Shown here: in pieces, positions 1-10,886 of the stretch
How positions within the stretch are numbered: position 1 is the first letter of the stretch
Layout: every line of letters begins with the position of its first letter
Origin: Amycolatopsis granulosa
Lineage (GTDB): Bacteria > Actinomycetota > Actinomycetes > Mycobacteriales > Pseudonocardiaceae
Length of the DNA: 64,000 nt
Direction of reading: 5' to 3'
Assembly (NCBI RefSeq): GCF_011758745.1
Contig: NZ_JAANOV010000001.1
Coordinates: 5,270,001-5,334,000, forward strand
Made by a program: the position numbers and the translations under genes
Notes under the pieces: generated by a model
Database searches by the model: none
What the model was told of the DNA's origin: nothing
Seen by the model: the letters and a program-made list of their open reading frames with translations, nothing else

Positions 1-1789
<1,789 letters not shown>

Positions 1790-1793
<4 letters not shown>

Positions 1794-2266
1794 CCCGGCG
1801 TCCCCGGTGCCAGGACGACGAGCGGCTGGTCGAACTCCACGGGCTCGCCGTTGCCGACCAGCACGTCGACGACCGTGCCGGTGCACTCGGCGAGTACCGG
1901 GTTCATCAGCTTCATCGCCTCCACGATCGCCAGCGTCTGGCCCTTCTCCACGGCGTCGCCCGGTGCCACGAACGCGGGCGCACCCGGCTGCGGCGCGGTG
2001 AAGAACGTCCCGACCAGCGGTGCGCGCACCACCACCCCGTCCAGCACCCCGTCCACCGCGCCGGTGGCCGCCGCGACCGGGTCCGCGGACGGCCGTCCCG
2101 GGACGGCCGCCGGTTCCGGGTCCGTCCACTCCACCTCGAGGCTGTGCCCGGCGGCGTGCATGGCGATCCGCCGCACCGTGCCCGGCAGCCGGGTCACCGC
2201 GGCCACCTCGGCGGCCAGCGCGTGCAGGATGGCGCAGTGCTCGTCGGTGTGCCCGGTGCCGGTCAT
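1790..2266 (-). CDS. accB: Biotin carboxyl carrier protein of acetyl-CoA carboxylase
   Basis: 158 residues. The C-terminal half is a biotinyl/lipoyl fold with the biotinylation motif EAMKLMN (lysine about residue 118), preceded by the VRAPLVGTFF segment typical of BCCP. The N-terminal half is less conserved and Pro/Ala-rich in the middle, as is usual for the linker. It carries carboxybiotin between the biotin carboxylase (next gene, ATGA overlap) and the carboxyltransferase encoded just upstream, whose stop it overlaps by 4 bases. Confidence 0.9.
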
Positions 2267-4002
2267 GCCGACCTCACCTCGCTCGTCCGCCGCTCACCGA
2301 AGGAGCGGAACCGCCGGTACCGCAGGGAGAGCAGTTCGCGCGCCGGGATGCCGGCCAGCTCGTCGAGCTGATCGAGGACCGCCCGCCGCAGGTTGGCGGC
2401 GGCGACGTCCGGAGCCAGCTGCGCGCCACCCGCGGGCTCGGGGACGACGGCGTCCACGATGCCGAGGTCGAGCAGTTCCGGTGCGGTGATCCGCAGCGCC
2501 CGGGCCGCCTCGGCAGCGGCGTCCGCGGACCGCCACAGGATCGCCGCGCAGCCCTCCGGGCTGATCACCGAGTAGAAGCCGTTCTCCAGCATCAGCACCC
2601 GGTCGGCGGTGGCCAGGGCGAGCGCGCCCCCGCTGCCGCCTTCGCCGGTGATCACGGACACGATCGGGACCGGGAGCGTGCTGGCCCGCGCGATGCACTC
2701 GGCGATGGCGGTGGCCTGTCCGCGCTCCTCCGCCTCGATCCCCGGGTACGCGCCGGGCGTGTCGACCAGGCAGACCACCGGCAGCCGCAGCGAGGCCGCG
2801 TACTCCATCAGCCGCCGCGCCTTCCGGTAGCCCTCCGGGTGGGCCATGCCGAAGTTGCTGGCCACCCGCTCGGAGGTGGTGTGCCCCTTCTGGTGACCGA
2901 TCAGCATCACCGGCCGGTCACCGATCCGGGCCGGGCCGCCGATCACGGCCGGGTCGTCGCCGAAGCAGCGGTCCCCGCGCAGCTCGCAGAACTCGTCGAA
3001 CGCGGTCGCCAGGTAGTCGGCGGTGGACGGCCGGTCGACGTGCCGGGCCCGGCGGACCGTCTCCCACGGGTCCGTGGTGGTGAGCGCGGCGGCGCGGTCG
3101 ATCGCCGGCGCCCCGCCGCCGGGACCGGACCGGGTGCGGGCACCCGGCGCGTGGATGCGCAGCAGCCGGCGCACCAGCGGGCGCACCTCGGCACGGGGCA
3201 CGACCGCGTCGACCATCCCGTGGTCGGCGAGGAAGTCGGCGGTCTGGAAACCGGCCGGCAGCTCCTGCCCGACGGTCTCGCTGATCACCCTCGGACCAGC
3301 GAACCCGACGAGCGCCCCGGCCTCCGCGAGCACCACGTGACCGAGCGTCGCGAACGACGCGCTGACCCCGCCGAACGTCGGGTCGGTGAGCAGGCAGACG
3401 GAGAGCACCCCGTCGTCCCGCAGCCGGGCCATGGCCTGCGCGGTCTTGGCCATCTGCATCAGCGACAGGCAGCCCTCCTGCATCCGCGCGCCGCCGGAGG
3501 AGGTGACCAGCAGCAACGGTGTGCGGGTGCGCCGCGCGCGCTCGGCGGCCGCGGTGACGCATTCGCCGACGGCGGTGCCCATGCTCCCGCCGAGGAACCG
3601 GAAGTCCAGCACGGCGACCACCAGCGGGAACCCGCCGACCTCGGCCGTGCCGAACACGACGGCCTCCGGTTCGCCGGACTCCCGGCCTGCGGTGGCGAGC
3701 CGGTGCCGGTACGGCTGCTGGTCGTGGAACCCGAGCGGGTCCCGGTGCCGGTCGGCGGTCGGCGGCAGGGCGTCCGCGGTCCGCTCGACGAATGTGCCGA
3801 CGTCGACGAGCTGGGCGATCCGCTGCCAGGGGGACAACCGGGTGTGGTGGCCGCATTCGGCGCACACGCCGAGGTCACGGGCCAGCCGTTTGCGGTACAG
3901 CAGCGTCCGGCAGCCGGGACAGCTCACCCAGCCGGCCGCGTCGCCCGCGGACACGGAGGAGAGCTTGCCCGGCGCCGGCGCGCTCAGTCGTCGGCTCGCC
4001 AC
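2263..4002 (-). CDS. Acetyl-CoA carboxylase carboxyltransferase, beta-alpha fusion (AccD-AccA)
   Basis: One 579-residue chain carrying both carboxyltransferase halves. The AccD-like half opens with a four-cysteine zinc ribbon (CPGC ... CAEC) and contains SSGGARMQEG; the AccA-like half contains VDTPGAYPGIEAEERGQ and GEGGSGGALALA. It transfers the carboxyl group from biotin to acetyl-CoA, giving malonyl-CoA. The GTG at 4002 gives the sequence VASRRLSAPAPGK and overlaps the cyclase gene by 19 bases; another GTG at 3954 would shorten it by 16 residues and still keep the zinc ribbon, so the start is uncertain. The much longer open frame upstream is not coding. Confidence 0.88.
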   Translation of the reverse strand: MASRRLSAPAPGKLSSVSAGDAAGWVSCPGCRTLLYRKRLARDLGVCAECGHHTRLSPWQRIAQLVDVGTFVERTADALPPTADRHRDPLGFHDQQPYRHRLATAGRESGEPEAVVFGTAEVGGFPLVVAVLDFRFLGGSMGTAVGECVTAAAERARRTRTPLLLVTSSGGARMQEGCLSLMQMAKTAQAMARLRDDGVLSVCLLTDPTFGGVSASFATLGHVVLAEAGALVGFAGPRVISETVGQELPAGFQTADFLADHGMVDAVVPRAEVRPLVRRLLRIHAPGARTRSGPGGGAPAIDRAAALTTTDPWETVRRARHVDRPSTADYLATAFDEFCELRGDRCFGDDPAVIGGPARIGDRPVMLIGHQKGHTTSERVASNFGMAHPEGYRKARRLMEYAASLRLPVVCLVDTPGAYPGIEAEERGQATAIAECIARASTLPVPIVSVITGEGGSGGALALATADRVLMLENGFYSVISPEGCAAILWRSADAAAEAARALRITAPELLDLGIVDAVVPEPAGGAQLAPDVAAANLRRAVLDQLDELAGIPARELLSLRYRRFRSFGERRTSEVRSA

Positions 4003-4655
4003 CGGTAGAACTCCTTCGCGACCGCGTCCGCCGGCGTGCGCCAGTTGTCCGGGTCGTAGGGGCTGATGTAGGAGCTGAGGTCTTCCATGATCTTCGCGAA
4101 GGCCGGCCGGCCGTGGTTCTCCTGCATCGCGGTGGCGACCGGGGCGTCGGCGCGTTCGATGACGTGCAGGTACACGTCCTCGAGCGAATACAGGTAACGG
4201 GCGGTGATGCCCATCTTCACCGGGAGCGGCCCGGCGTCCGACTCGGCGAAGATGCGCGCCACCTCCGGTTCGGTACCGGGCTTGATGCGCGCCACGATCA
4301 CCGCCTGGTAGTTCGCCGGCCGGGACTCGTTCCCGTTCGGGGTCCAGTGGTAGAACTCCTTGGCGACGGCGTCCGCGGGGACCTTCCAGTTCTCCGAGTA
4401 CGGCGTCACGTACGGGTCGATGTCCTCGCAGATCTGCTGGAACGTGGGCAGTCCCCGGGCCTTGCTCAGCGACACCTTGGGATCCACGTTGCGCTCGATG
4501 ACGTGGATGTAGAGGTCCTTCAACGAGTACAGGGTCCGGCCGATCACGCCGAAGTCCTGGGGTCTGGTGGTCTCGTCGTTGCGCGCGAAGATGTCGGCGA
4601 CCTTCTCCTCCGAGTCGGGGCGGATACGGGCGACGATCACACTTCGGTAGGTCAT
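3984..4655 (-). CDS. Tandem TcmI-family polyketide cyclase (two fused domains)
   Basis: 223 residues made of two similar TcmI-type cyclase domains, about 1-105 and 112-223. Each has a VIVARI(R/K)P strand, an LYSL(K/E)D(L/V)Y(I/L)HVIER core and a PADAVAKEFY(H/R)W end. TcmI-type ferredoxin-fold cyclases close later rings of aromatic polyketides and are normally single-domain proteins of about 110 residues that dimerise, so this fusion would be a covalent dimer or two specialised cyclases. An AGGAGG Shine-Dalgarno just upstream fixes the ATG at 4655. It is the first gene of the minus-strand block that continues with the carboxylase genes. Confidence 0.88.
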   Translation of the reverse strand: MTYRSVIVARIRPDSEEKVADIFARNDETTRPQDFGVIGRTLYSLKDLYIHVIERNVDPKVSLSKARGLPTFQQICEDIDPYVTPYSENWKVPADAVAKEFYHWTPNGNESRPANYQAVIVARIKPGTEPEVARIFAESDAGPLPVKMGITARYLYSLEDVYLHVIERADAPVATAMQENHGRPAFAKIMEDLSSYISPYDPDNWRTPADAVAKEFYRWRADD

Positions 4656-5327
4656 GGCAGTCCTCCTCACTGCTACTGGCCGCGGCCGGGCGGTGTCGTG
4701 CCGCTCGTGACCGCGAGGTGCAGCGAACCACTGCCGCCGTGCCCCCGGCGTGCGCGCGACGTGGCGGCCGCGGGGCACGGGCGCCGGTGCGCCGTGACCG
4801 CGCGGTCGCGGGGTGGTGGCCCGGTCGTGACGACGGCGTCACCGGAGCGTGGCCGGTGCGTGGCCGCCTCGGCGGTATCCGCCGGAAATGACCAACATCA
4901 AAATGCGTGAATTCACTGCGTACCGTGCAATTCCGGGACGTCGATGATCTGTGTCCGGAGTGACGATTCCGGAGCGTGCCGGCAGTCGTCACGGACCGTT
5001 CGCGCGATCGTCTTGTCGGGTAACACCTGTTGCGGTGCAAGAAGAATCCCCTCGTCCAACGGACAGTCGCGGACTAAACGGCTCGATGGACCTATCTCCG
5101 CCACTCGATCGGGTTCTATTTCGGATCGGGCCTCTGCTCGAAATCGGAATCGGGCGCTGCTACAATTTCCCTCAATGATGTTCAATCCGGCTGGCCCGGG
5201 TATCCGGTCACGGCCATCGTGGGCCACCGGGTGGGCCGGCAGGCGTCCCTGCTTCGGCCTCGGATGGTTCGATCGCGCCGTGACGCACGAAGCGGGCACT
5301 CGTTCCCACACGAGAGGAGCCCCGGTT
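4656..5327. promoter_or_regulatory. Divergent control region between polyketide operon and SARP gene
   Basis: 672 bases without a convincing gene. Composition falls from GC-rich to noticeably AT-richer around 4880-5170, as expected for promoters. Three ATCGGG-ending elements occur at 5108-5113, 5121-5130 (TCGGATCGGG) and 5144-5154 (TCGGAATCGGG); the last two are spaced about 23 bases. They could be SARP-type direct repeats, but the spacing is not the textbook 11 or 22 and the match is weak. I see no terminator or structured RNA here. Confidence 0.4.
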
Positions 5328-6209
5328 GTGCCGACCTGGTCCCGTCCCCAGTCAGAACCGAGAACCGGCGCGGTCGCGCAGGCCGGCACCGGGTACGGCG
5401 AGCCCGCCGACCTGGACGCCGGTCCGCCGCGGCCGCGCGTTGCCGTGCCGGTGCGCCGCTCCGCGGAGCGGACGACCGGCGCGCGGACCGAGCAGCCACC
5501 GGTACCGCGCCCCGAGTTCGCGGTACGACTGCTGCCGTCCTGGCGGCTGACCCGCAACCAGGTCGACGTCGACGTGCCGGGGCCCGCGCAGCGGCTCATC
5601 GCGCTCCTCGCGCTGAACGGGCCGCACAACCGTTCCTTCCTGGCCGGCACCCTGTGGCCGGAACGATCCGACGCCCAGGCCTACGCCAACCTGCGGTCCG
5701 CGCTGTCCCGGCTCGCGACCCGCGACGTGGGCGTCGTCCAGGTCAGCAGGCAGATGCTCGCGCTGGCGCCGTCGGTGTCGGTGGACGTGCACGACCTCGT
5801 CCAGGCCGCCGAGTCGATCCTGTACGGCGGGTCGGACGAGCCGCCGGACACCGCCGAGATCCTGCGCCTGCTGCACGTCGGTGACCTGCTCTGCGGCTGG
5901 TACGAGGACTGGGTGCTGACCGCGCGGGAACGCCTCCGCCAGCTGCGGCTGCACGCGCTGGAGGCGGCGTCCGGACGGCTGGCCGACGCCGGCCGGTACG
6001 TGGAGGCGCTGGACACCGCCATGGTGTGCGCGCACATCGACCCGTTGCGGGAGAGCGCGCACCGGTCGATCATCCGGGTGCACCTGCTCGAACGGAACCA
6101 CACCGAGGCCATCCGGCAGTTCCGCCGCTACCGAGACCTGCTGCGGGCCGAGCTGGACATCGAACCGTCCCCCGAGATCCGGCGACTGCTGCGCGCGGTC
6201 GACGACTGA
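5328..6209 (+). CDS. SARP-family pathway activator
   Basis: 293 residues. About the first 60 are a Pro/Arg-rich, probably disordered extension. Next comes an OmpR-like winged-helix DNA-binding domain (LTRNQVDVDVPGPAQRLIAL, LWPERSDAQAYANLRSALSR), then the bacterial transcriptional activation domain (YEDWVLTARERLRQLRL through RYRDLLRAELDIEPSPEIR). Streptomyces antibiotic regulatory proteins switch on adjacent biosynthetic operons. The GTG start at 5328 is chosen because GAGAGGAG sits 8 bases upstream; the frame stays open much further up without homology. Its position divergent from the polyketide block makes that block the likely target. Confidence 0.88.
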   Translation: MPTWSRPQSEPRTGAVAQAGTGYGEPADLDAGPPRPRVAVPVRRSAERTTGARTEQPPVPRPEFAVRLLPSWRLTRNQVDVDVPGPAQRLIALLALNGPHNRSFLAGTLWPERSDAQAYANLRSALSRLATRDVGVVQVSRQMLALAPSVSVDVHDLVQAAESILYGGSDEPPDTAEILRLLHVGDLLCGWYEDWVLTARERLRQLRLHALEAASGRLADAGRYVEALDTAMVCAHIDPLRESAHRSIIRVHLLERNHTEAIRQFRRYRDLLRAELDIEPSPEIRRLLRAVDD

Positions 6210-6254
6210 GCACCGCCCGCCCGGCGGCGGCCGTCAGGCGGGGTGCCCCCGCGC

Positions 6255-7289
6255 TCAGCCCGCCTGCGGGGTGCCGCGCAGCGTGGAGGCCCGCGCGTTC
6301 AGCCGGACGGGAATCTCGATCCGCCGGGTGGTGCGGCGCGGCCCGTCGTCGATGAGGTCCATCAGCGCGATCGCGGCCTGGCGCCCGACCTCGCGCGGGT
6401 ACACGAACATCCCGGTGACCTGCGGCGACGTCAGCTGCAGGGAACCGCTGTCGACCGCGCTGCAGATGCCCAGGGCGGCGGGCACCGCCAAGCCGCGTCG
6501 CTGTGCCTCGTGCAGGACGCCGAGCGCGAGGTTCTCCGACGTCGTGAAGATCGCGTCCGGCGGGGTGCGCCGGTCGAGCAGCCCGCCCAGCGCCGTGGCC
6601 GCGCCCTCGGTGGTGGGCGGCTCGTCCAGCTCGACCACCTGGGGGGTGAGCCCGTGGCCGGTGCACCAGTCGCGGTAGCCGGCCACCAGGTCGGCGGTGT
6701 AGGAGCGGGACGTGTCGGTCGTGATCAGCGCCGGGCGCCGGTACCCGTTGCCCGCCAGGTGGTCCAGCATCAGCCGCGCCGCGGCCGTCAGGTCGTTGTC
6801 GACGACCACCGGTACCCGCCGCTTGCGGGCCAGCGGACGGCCGGTGGTCACCAGCGGCCGGTTCCGGCTCCAGCCGGTGGCGAAGAACGGTTCGTCGCCG
6901 CGCGGGTCGACCAGGATCGCGCCGTCCACGGCGAAGGCGTCGAGCGCTTCGAGGTCGGCGTCGGGCGGCGTGAGCAGCAGCGCGTAGGACCGCCCGGTGG
7001 CGGCTTCGGCCGCTCCGTTGAGCACCTCGAGGAAGTAGTCGGAATTCGGCACCAGCGCACTGCTCGTCGTGGCCTCCACCGAGTTCGCCAGCTGGATCGC
7101 CAGTGTCCGGCTCCGGCGCGTCACCAGCTGCTGGGCGTGGATGTTCGCCTGGTAACCCAGATCCGCCGCGGCTTTCGCCACGCGGCGGCGGGTGGCCTCG
7201 GAGATGCGTCCCTGACCGCTGAGCACATGGGACACCGTGGTGATCGAGACTCCCGCCGCCGCGGCCACGTCACGGATGGTCGGCGGCAC
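6255..7289 (-). CDS. LacI-family transcriptional regulator
   Basis: 344 residues. The N-terminal helix-turn-helix reads TIRDVAAAAGVSITTVSHVL and is followed by the hinge (VAKAAADLGYQ) and a periplasmic-binding-like effector domain. The GTG at 7289 is preferred over the one at 7299-7301 because GAGGAG lies at the right distance before it. It is the last gene of a minus-strand run that starts with permease, hydrolase and ligase genes. Two AAAAC(C)GTTTT palindromes upstream of those genes (12154-12163 and 12876-12886) have the form expected for LacI-family operators and are its likely sites. The effector is unknown. Confidence 0.88.
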   Translation of the reverse strand: MPPTIRDVAAAAGVSITTVSHVLSGQGRISEATRRRVAKAAADLGYQANIHAQQLVTRRSRTLAIQLANSVEATTSSALVPNSDYFLEVLNGAAEAATGRSYALLLTPPDADLEALDAFAVDGAILVDPRGDEPFFATGWSRNRPLVTTGRPLARKRRVPVVVDNDLTAAARLMLDHLAGNGYRRPALITTDTSRSYTADLVAGYRDWCTGHGLTPQVVELDEPPTTEGAATALGGLLDRRTPPDAIFTTSENLALGVLHEAQRRGLAVPAALGICSAVDSGSLQLTSPQVTGMFVYPREVGRQAAIALMDLIDDGPRRTTRRIEIPVRLNARASTLRGTPQAG

Positions 7290-7362
7290 GGCACTCCTCA
7301 CGCGGGCTCGACGTCCTACCCGGTCAGGTTAGCGCACACCGGCCACCGTGACGGGGCACGGC

Positions 7363-8832
7363 TCAGCCCGGCCCGTACACCTCGGCCGGCTCCGGGAACA
7401 CCCGCACGACCAGGGGATACAGCAGCGCCGCGAGACACCCGGCGACGAGGAACCCGAGATCGGCTCCGCCGAACAGGTGAGCACCCGGGCCGGTGAACCA
7501 CTCGTTCGCCGAGAACAGCAAACCGACGGTGGTCGCCACGATCCAGACACCGAGCCCGCACAGGTTGAACCCGTGGCGGAACCAGTAGATGCCGCCCCGT
7601 TCACCGCGGTTGAACACCTGGAGCGCGTCCGGGTCGTAGTAGCCCCGGCGCCGCACGTGCCCGATGGTGACGATGACGATCCACGGGATCGAGAAACACG
7701 CGAGCAACTGCAGGAACACCGTCACGGCCGCGGACACCGCGTGGCTGAAGTGCCCGACGTAGACCAGTCCGGTGGCGAGCACGCAGGCGACCAGCGTCGC
7801 CTGGACCCGGTTCAGCCGGGGGATGATCGCCGAGGTGTCCAGCCCGGTGCCGTAGGTGTTGATGACCGCCTGGGCCGTGCCGGACGCCAGGCCCAGGTAG
7901 ATCAGCGCGGGGACGAACCACAGCGGGGCGTTGTCGACCAGCCCGAACACGTAGGGCGTGGCGAACCCGCCGTTGTTGAACACCGCGGTGGCGGTGAACG
8001 TGCCCCACATGAACGGGCCGCCGAGCCCGAACAGCCCGCCGAGGAACATCGCGCGCATCACCGACCCGTCGGTGTGCAGCTTGCGCGAGATGTGCCGCGT
8101 CCAGTCACCCGCGTACGCGCCGTAGGAGGCCACCGTGGAGGCGCACAGCAGTGCCGAGGCCACCCAGGTCGGGAACAACGAGCCCAGGGCGTAGTGCCCG
8201 GTACCGCCGTAGGAGGCGTCGAAGTGCCGGGCGTACACCCCGATGCCGACCAGCAGGCACAGCCCGGCGGTGGGGATCATGAACTTCTGCGCGGCCACCA
8301 TGTTCGCGTGGCCGAGCACGGACACCAGCGTGACGATCACGCTGAGCACCGCGTAGGCGACGAGCCGGGCGACCGTGGCGTCGGTCATCCCGAAGAACCG
8401 GCTCAGCGCACCGGCCAGCGCGTCACCGCCGGTCCAGATGCTCAGCGCGGCGAAGGCCAGCGACGCGGTCGCCTCCAGCAGTGAACCGATGAGCCGTCCG
8501 GCCACGCCGAAGAACGCCCCGCTGGAGACCGGGTTGTTGGTGCCGGTCCGCGGCCCGAACAGGCCGGTCGGCGTGAGCAGCGCCGCGCCCACGGCCGAAC
8601 CGGCCACCACCGCCGAGGTGGCCTGCCAGAAACTCAGCCCGAAACTGATCGGGAACCAGCCGATGATGATGACGCTGAAGGTGAGACTGCCGCCGAACAG
8701 GATGGTGAACAGGTTCCGGGGGCGGGATTTCCGCGCCTCCTCCGGGATGTGCTCGATGCCGGTGCGCTCGATCCGGCCGACCCGGTCCTCGAACTCGGCC
8801 GGGCCGGTTACTTCCACTACGTCAGAGTTCAT
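7363..8832 (-). CDS. NCS1-family permease (nucleobase/cation symporter type)
   Basis: 489 residues with about 12 hydrophobic segments. The N-terminal cytoplasmic region contains GIEHIPEEARKSRPRNLF, and the first membrane segments (FGLSFWQATSAVVAG, SSGAFFGVAGRLIG) resemble the cytosine/purine/hydantoin/allantoin permease group. It sits in the inner membrane and probably brings in the substrate of this locus. The ATG at 8832 has AGGGG upstream; a GTG at 8841 is also well placed, so the start is uncertain by 3 residues. Both overlap the end of the upstream hydrolase gene. The substrate cannot be assigned from sequence alone. Confidence 0.85.
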   Translation of the reverse strand: MNSDVVEVTGPAEFEDRVGRIERTGIEHIPEEARKSRPRNLFTILFGGSLTFSVIIIGWFPISFGLSFWQATSAVVAGSAVGAALLTPTGLFGPRTGTNNPVSSGAFFGVAGRLIGSLLEATASLAFAALSIWTGGDALAGALSRFFGMTDATVARLVAYAVLSVIVTLVSVLGHANMVAAQKFMIPTAGLCLLVGIGVYARHFDASYGGTGHYALGSLFPTWVASALLCASTVASYGAYAGDWTRHISRKLHTDGSVMRAMFLGGLFGLGGPFMWGTFTATAVFNNGGFATPYVFGLVDNAPLWFVPALIYLGLASGTAQAVINTYGTGLDTSAIIPRLNRVQATLVACVLATGLVYVGHFSHAVSAAVTVFLQLLACFSIPWIVIVTIGHVRRRGYYDPDALQVFNRGERGGIYWFRHGFNLCGLGVWIVATTVGLLFSANEWFTGPGAHLFGGADLGFLVAGCLAALLYPLVVRVFPEPAEVYGPG

Positions 8833-9523
8833 CGGGTACACCCCTGTCTCCGCCGGTCAACCAGTGAAAGGCACGGAGGTGGCGGCCGTCCACACCGGCC
8901 GCCGTCTCCGGGTGCCACTGCACGCCGAGCAGGTTCGCCGCCTCCACGGCCTCGATCACCCCGTCCGCCGACCACGCCGTCGGCTCGAGCAGCTCGCCCG
9001 GCTCCGCGATCGCCTGGTGGTGATGTGAATTGACCTCGTCCAGCCCGGCCAGGACCCGCTCGGCCCGGGTGCCGGGTTCGGCCTTGACCTCGTGCCGCAG
9101 TCCCGCGTAGGTGCGGTCCCGGTGCACGTCGAGGTGCCCGCCGAAACCGGCCGAGGGCAGGTCCTGCACGAGCCGGCCGCCGGTGGCGACCGCCATCAGC
9201 TGGGCGCCGCGGCACACGCCGAGCACCCGCAGGCCCTTCTCCAGGGCCAGCCGGAACGCCTGGATCTCGCATTCGTCCCGCTCGGGATCGACCTTGTCCA
9301 GCGTCGCCGACGGGCGTTCGCCGTAGCGGGCCGGATCGACGTCGCCGCCGCCGGCCAGCAGCAGCGCGCCGACGTGGTCGACCGCCGCGGACAAGCGGGC
9401 CCCGGTGAGTGAGACCGGGAGGAGCACGGGAACCCCGCCCGCGGCGAGCACACAGTCCACGTAGTTGCGCGGCACGGCCACCGTCCAGTCGCGGTGGGCG
9501 GCCACGATGCCGACGGTGATCAC
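8822..9523 (-). CDS. Gamma-glutamyl hydrolase-like class I amidotransferase (peptidase C26, PuuD type)
   Basis: 233 residues. The nucleophile elbow LGVCRGAQLMAVA carries the catalytic cysteine (about residue 101), and GVQWHPE gives the catalytic His-Glu pair. The family cleaves gamma-glutamyl amide bonds, as PuuD does in putrescine breakdown. The GTG start overlaps the stop of the glutamine-synthetase-like gene (GTGA). The pairing of a glutamylating ligase with a deglutamylating hydrolase suggests a Puu-like scheme in which an amine is masked as a gamma-glutamyl amide, processed, then released. That pathway is inferred. Confidence 0.85.
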   Translation of the reverse strand: MITVGIVAAHRDWTVAVPRNYVDCVLAAGGVPVLLPVSLTGARLSAAVDHVGALLLAGGGDVDPARYGERPSATLDKVDPERDECEIQAFRLALEKGLRVLGVCRGAQLMAVATGGRLVQDLPSAGFGGHLDVHRDRTYAGLRHEVKAEPGTRAERVLAGLDEVNSHHHQAIAEPGELLEPTAWSADGVIEAVEAANLLGVQWHPETAAGVDGRHLRAFHWLTGGDRGVPDEL

Positions 9524-10875
9524 AGGTTCAGCAGGTAGGCGTCACGTTCGGCGTCGGTCACGTCCCGGTGGGCGCGTTCCCATTCGCCGGTCTTCATCTC
9601 CACGTAGTCGCGCACGAACGCCTCGTGGAAGACCTCCGCCGTGAGCGGATCGGTCCGGAACGCCTCGACCGCCTCCAGCAGCGTCCGCGGCAGCCGGGGG
9701 ATGTCACCGGTGTAGGACAGGTCGTCGCGGGGTTCGCCCGGGTCCAGTCCGCGGCGGATCCCGTCGAGTCCCGCCGCGAGCATGAACGCCGCGGTCAGGT
9801 AGGTGTTGGCGGCGCTGTCCACGGCCCGGTTCTCCAGTGCCGGCCGGTTGGCGGGCAGCCGGATCATGCACGAGCGGTTGTTGTAGCCGTAGCTGATCTT
9901 CGTCGGGGCCCACGAGATCTCGCCGTCGGCGAGCCGGTCCACCAGGCGTCGGTAGGAGTTGGTGGTGGGGTTGGCGAGCGCGGTGAGCGCGGGCGCGTGG
10001 TGCAGCACCCCGGCCACGAACTGGTAGGCCTCCTTCGACCAGCCCTGGCGCCCGGTCTCGTCGCGGAACATGTTGACGCCGGTGCGGTCCTCCAGGCTCA
10101 TGTTGAAGTGCGCGCCGGAGCCCCACAGGTCGGAGTAGGGCTTGGGCATGAAGGTCGCGTAGAGCCCGCACTCCCGCGCCGCCTGCCGCGCGGCCAGCCG
10201 GAACAGGGTGATCCGGTCGGCCGACTCCAGGACCGGGGCGTGCGCGAAGTCGAACTCGTACTGGCCGTCCCCGCCCTCGGCGTCGAAGCTGAACACGCCG
10301 AAGCCGAGCTCGGTGAGGTAGTCGCACATGCGGTCGAGGAACGGCAGCGAGTCCAGTGTGGACTGCACGTCGTAGGCGGGGGAGGGGCGGATCTGCTCGC
10401 TGAGCGAGATGGGCACCAGGCCGGCACTGCCGGTGGCCAGTGATTCCGGCTTGAACACGTAGAACTCCGGTTCGACGCCGAGCTGGCAGACGTAGCCCAT
10501 CTCGGCCGCGGCCGCGATCTGCCGCTTGAGGATCGACCGCGGGCACAGCGCGTAGGGCTCGCGGCCGCCGAACGACATGTCCGCCACCATCCAGGCGACG
10601 CGGCGGTCCCACGGCAGTACCTGCAGGGTGGACAGGTCCGGCAGCCCGGCGATCTCGTCCTCCACCGGGTTCATCCGCCCGATGCCGCCCATGCCGCGCG
10701 GCGTGTAGCGCTCGGAACCGGCGAGCAGGTTGGGCAGGTGGTCGATGGGGACGGTCTTGGACTTGGGCCGGCCGAGCACGTCGACCCAGGCGGCGACGGC
10801 GTACTTGACGCCCTGGCCGGCCAGCTCGCGGGCCAGCCGCGCGTGGTCGGGATCGATCTGGTTGACGGTGTCCAT
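9520..10875 (-). CDS. Glutamine synthetase-like gamma-glutamyl-amine ligase
   Basis: 451 residues of the glutamine synthetase fold, with a beta-grasp N-domain (AAWVDVLGRPKSKTVPIDHL) and a catalytic domain with GVEPEFYVF, GSGAHFNMSL, NPTTNSYRRLV and NNRSCMIRLP. It resembles the GlnT/PuuA side of the family more than housekeeping GlnA: there is no adenylylation-type tyrosine loop, and the C-terminus differs from the GlnA at 46844-48268. Such enzymes join glutamate to ammonia, methylamine, putrescine or other amines using ATP. An AGGAG lies 8 bases before the ATG, immediately after the DUF1116 stop. Substrate unknown. Confidence 0.85.
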   Translation of the reverse strand: MDTVNQIDPDHARLARELAGQGVKYAVAAWVDVLGRPKSKTVPIDHLPNLLAGSERYTPRGMGGIGRMNPVEDEIAGLPDLSTLQVLPWDRRVAWMVADMSFGGREPYALCPRSILKRQIAAAAEMGYVCQLGVEPEFYVFKPESLATGSAGLVPISLSEQIRPSPAYDVQSTLDSLPFLDRMCDYLTELGFGVFSFDAEGGDGQYEFDFAHAPVLESADRITLFRLAARQAARECGLYATFMPKPYSDLWGSGAHFNMSLEDRTGVNMFRDETGRQGWSKEAYQFVAGVLHHAPALTALANPTTNSYRRLVDRLADGEISWAPTKISYGYNNRSCMIRLPANRPALENRAVDSAANTYLTAAFMLAAGLDGIRRGLDPGEPRDDLSYTGDIPRLPRTLLEAVEAFRTDPLTAEVFHEAFVRDYVEMKTGEWERAHRDVTDAERDAYLLNL

Positions 10876-10886
10876 CGGGGTCTCCT

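Noticed and set aside
1794..2129. Upstream extension of the biotin carboxylase frame
   Set aside because: It is antisense-like Arg/Gly-rich sequence inside the BCCP gene; homology begins at the ATG at 1793.
4003..5040. Upstream extension of the carboxyltransferase frame to 5040
   Set aside because: It runs through the cyclase gene in another frame and has no homology; the zinc ribbon marks the true start.
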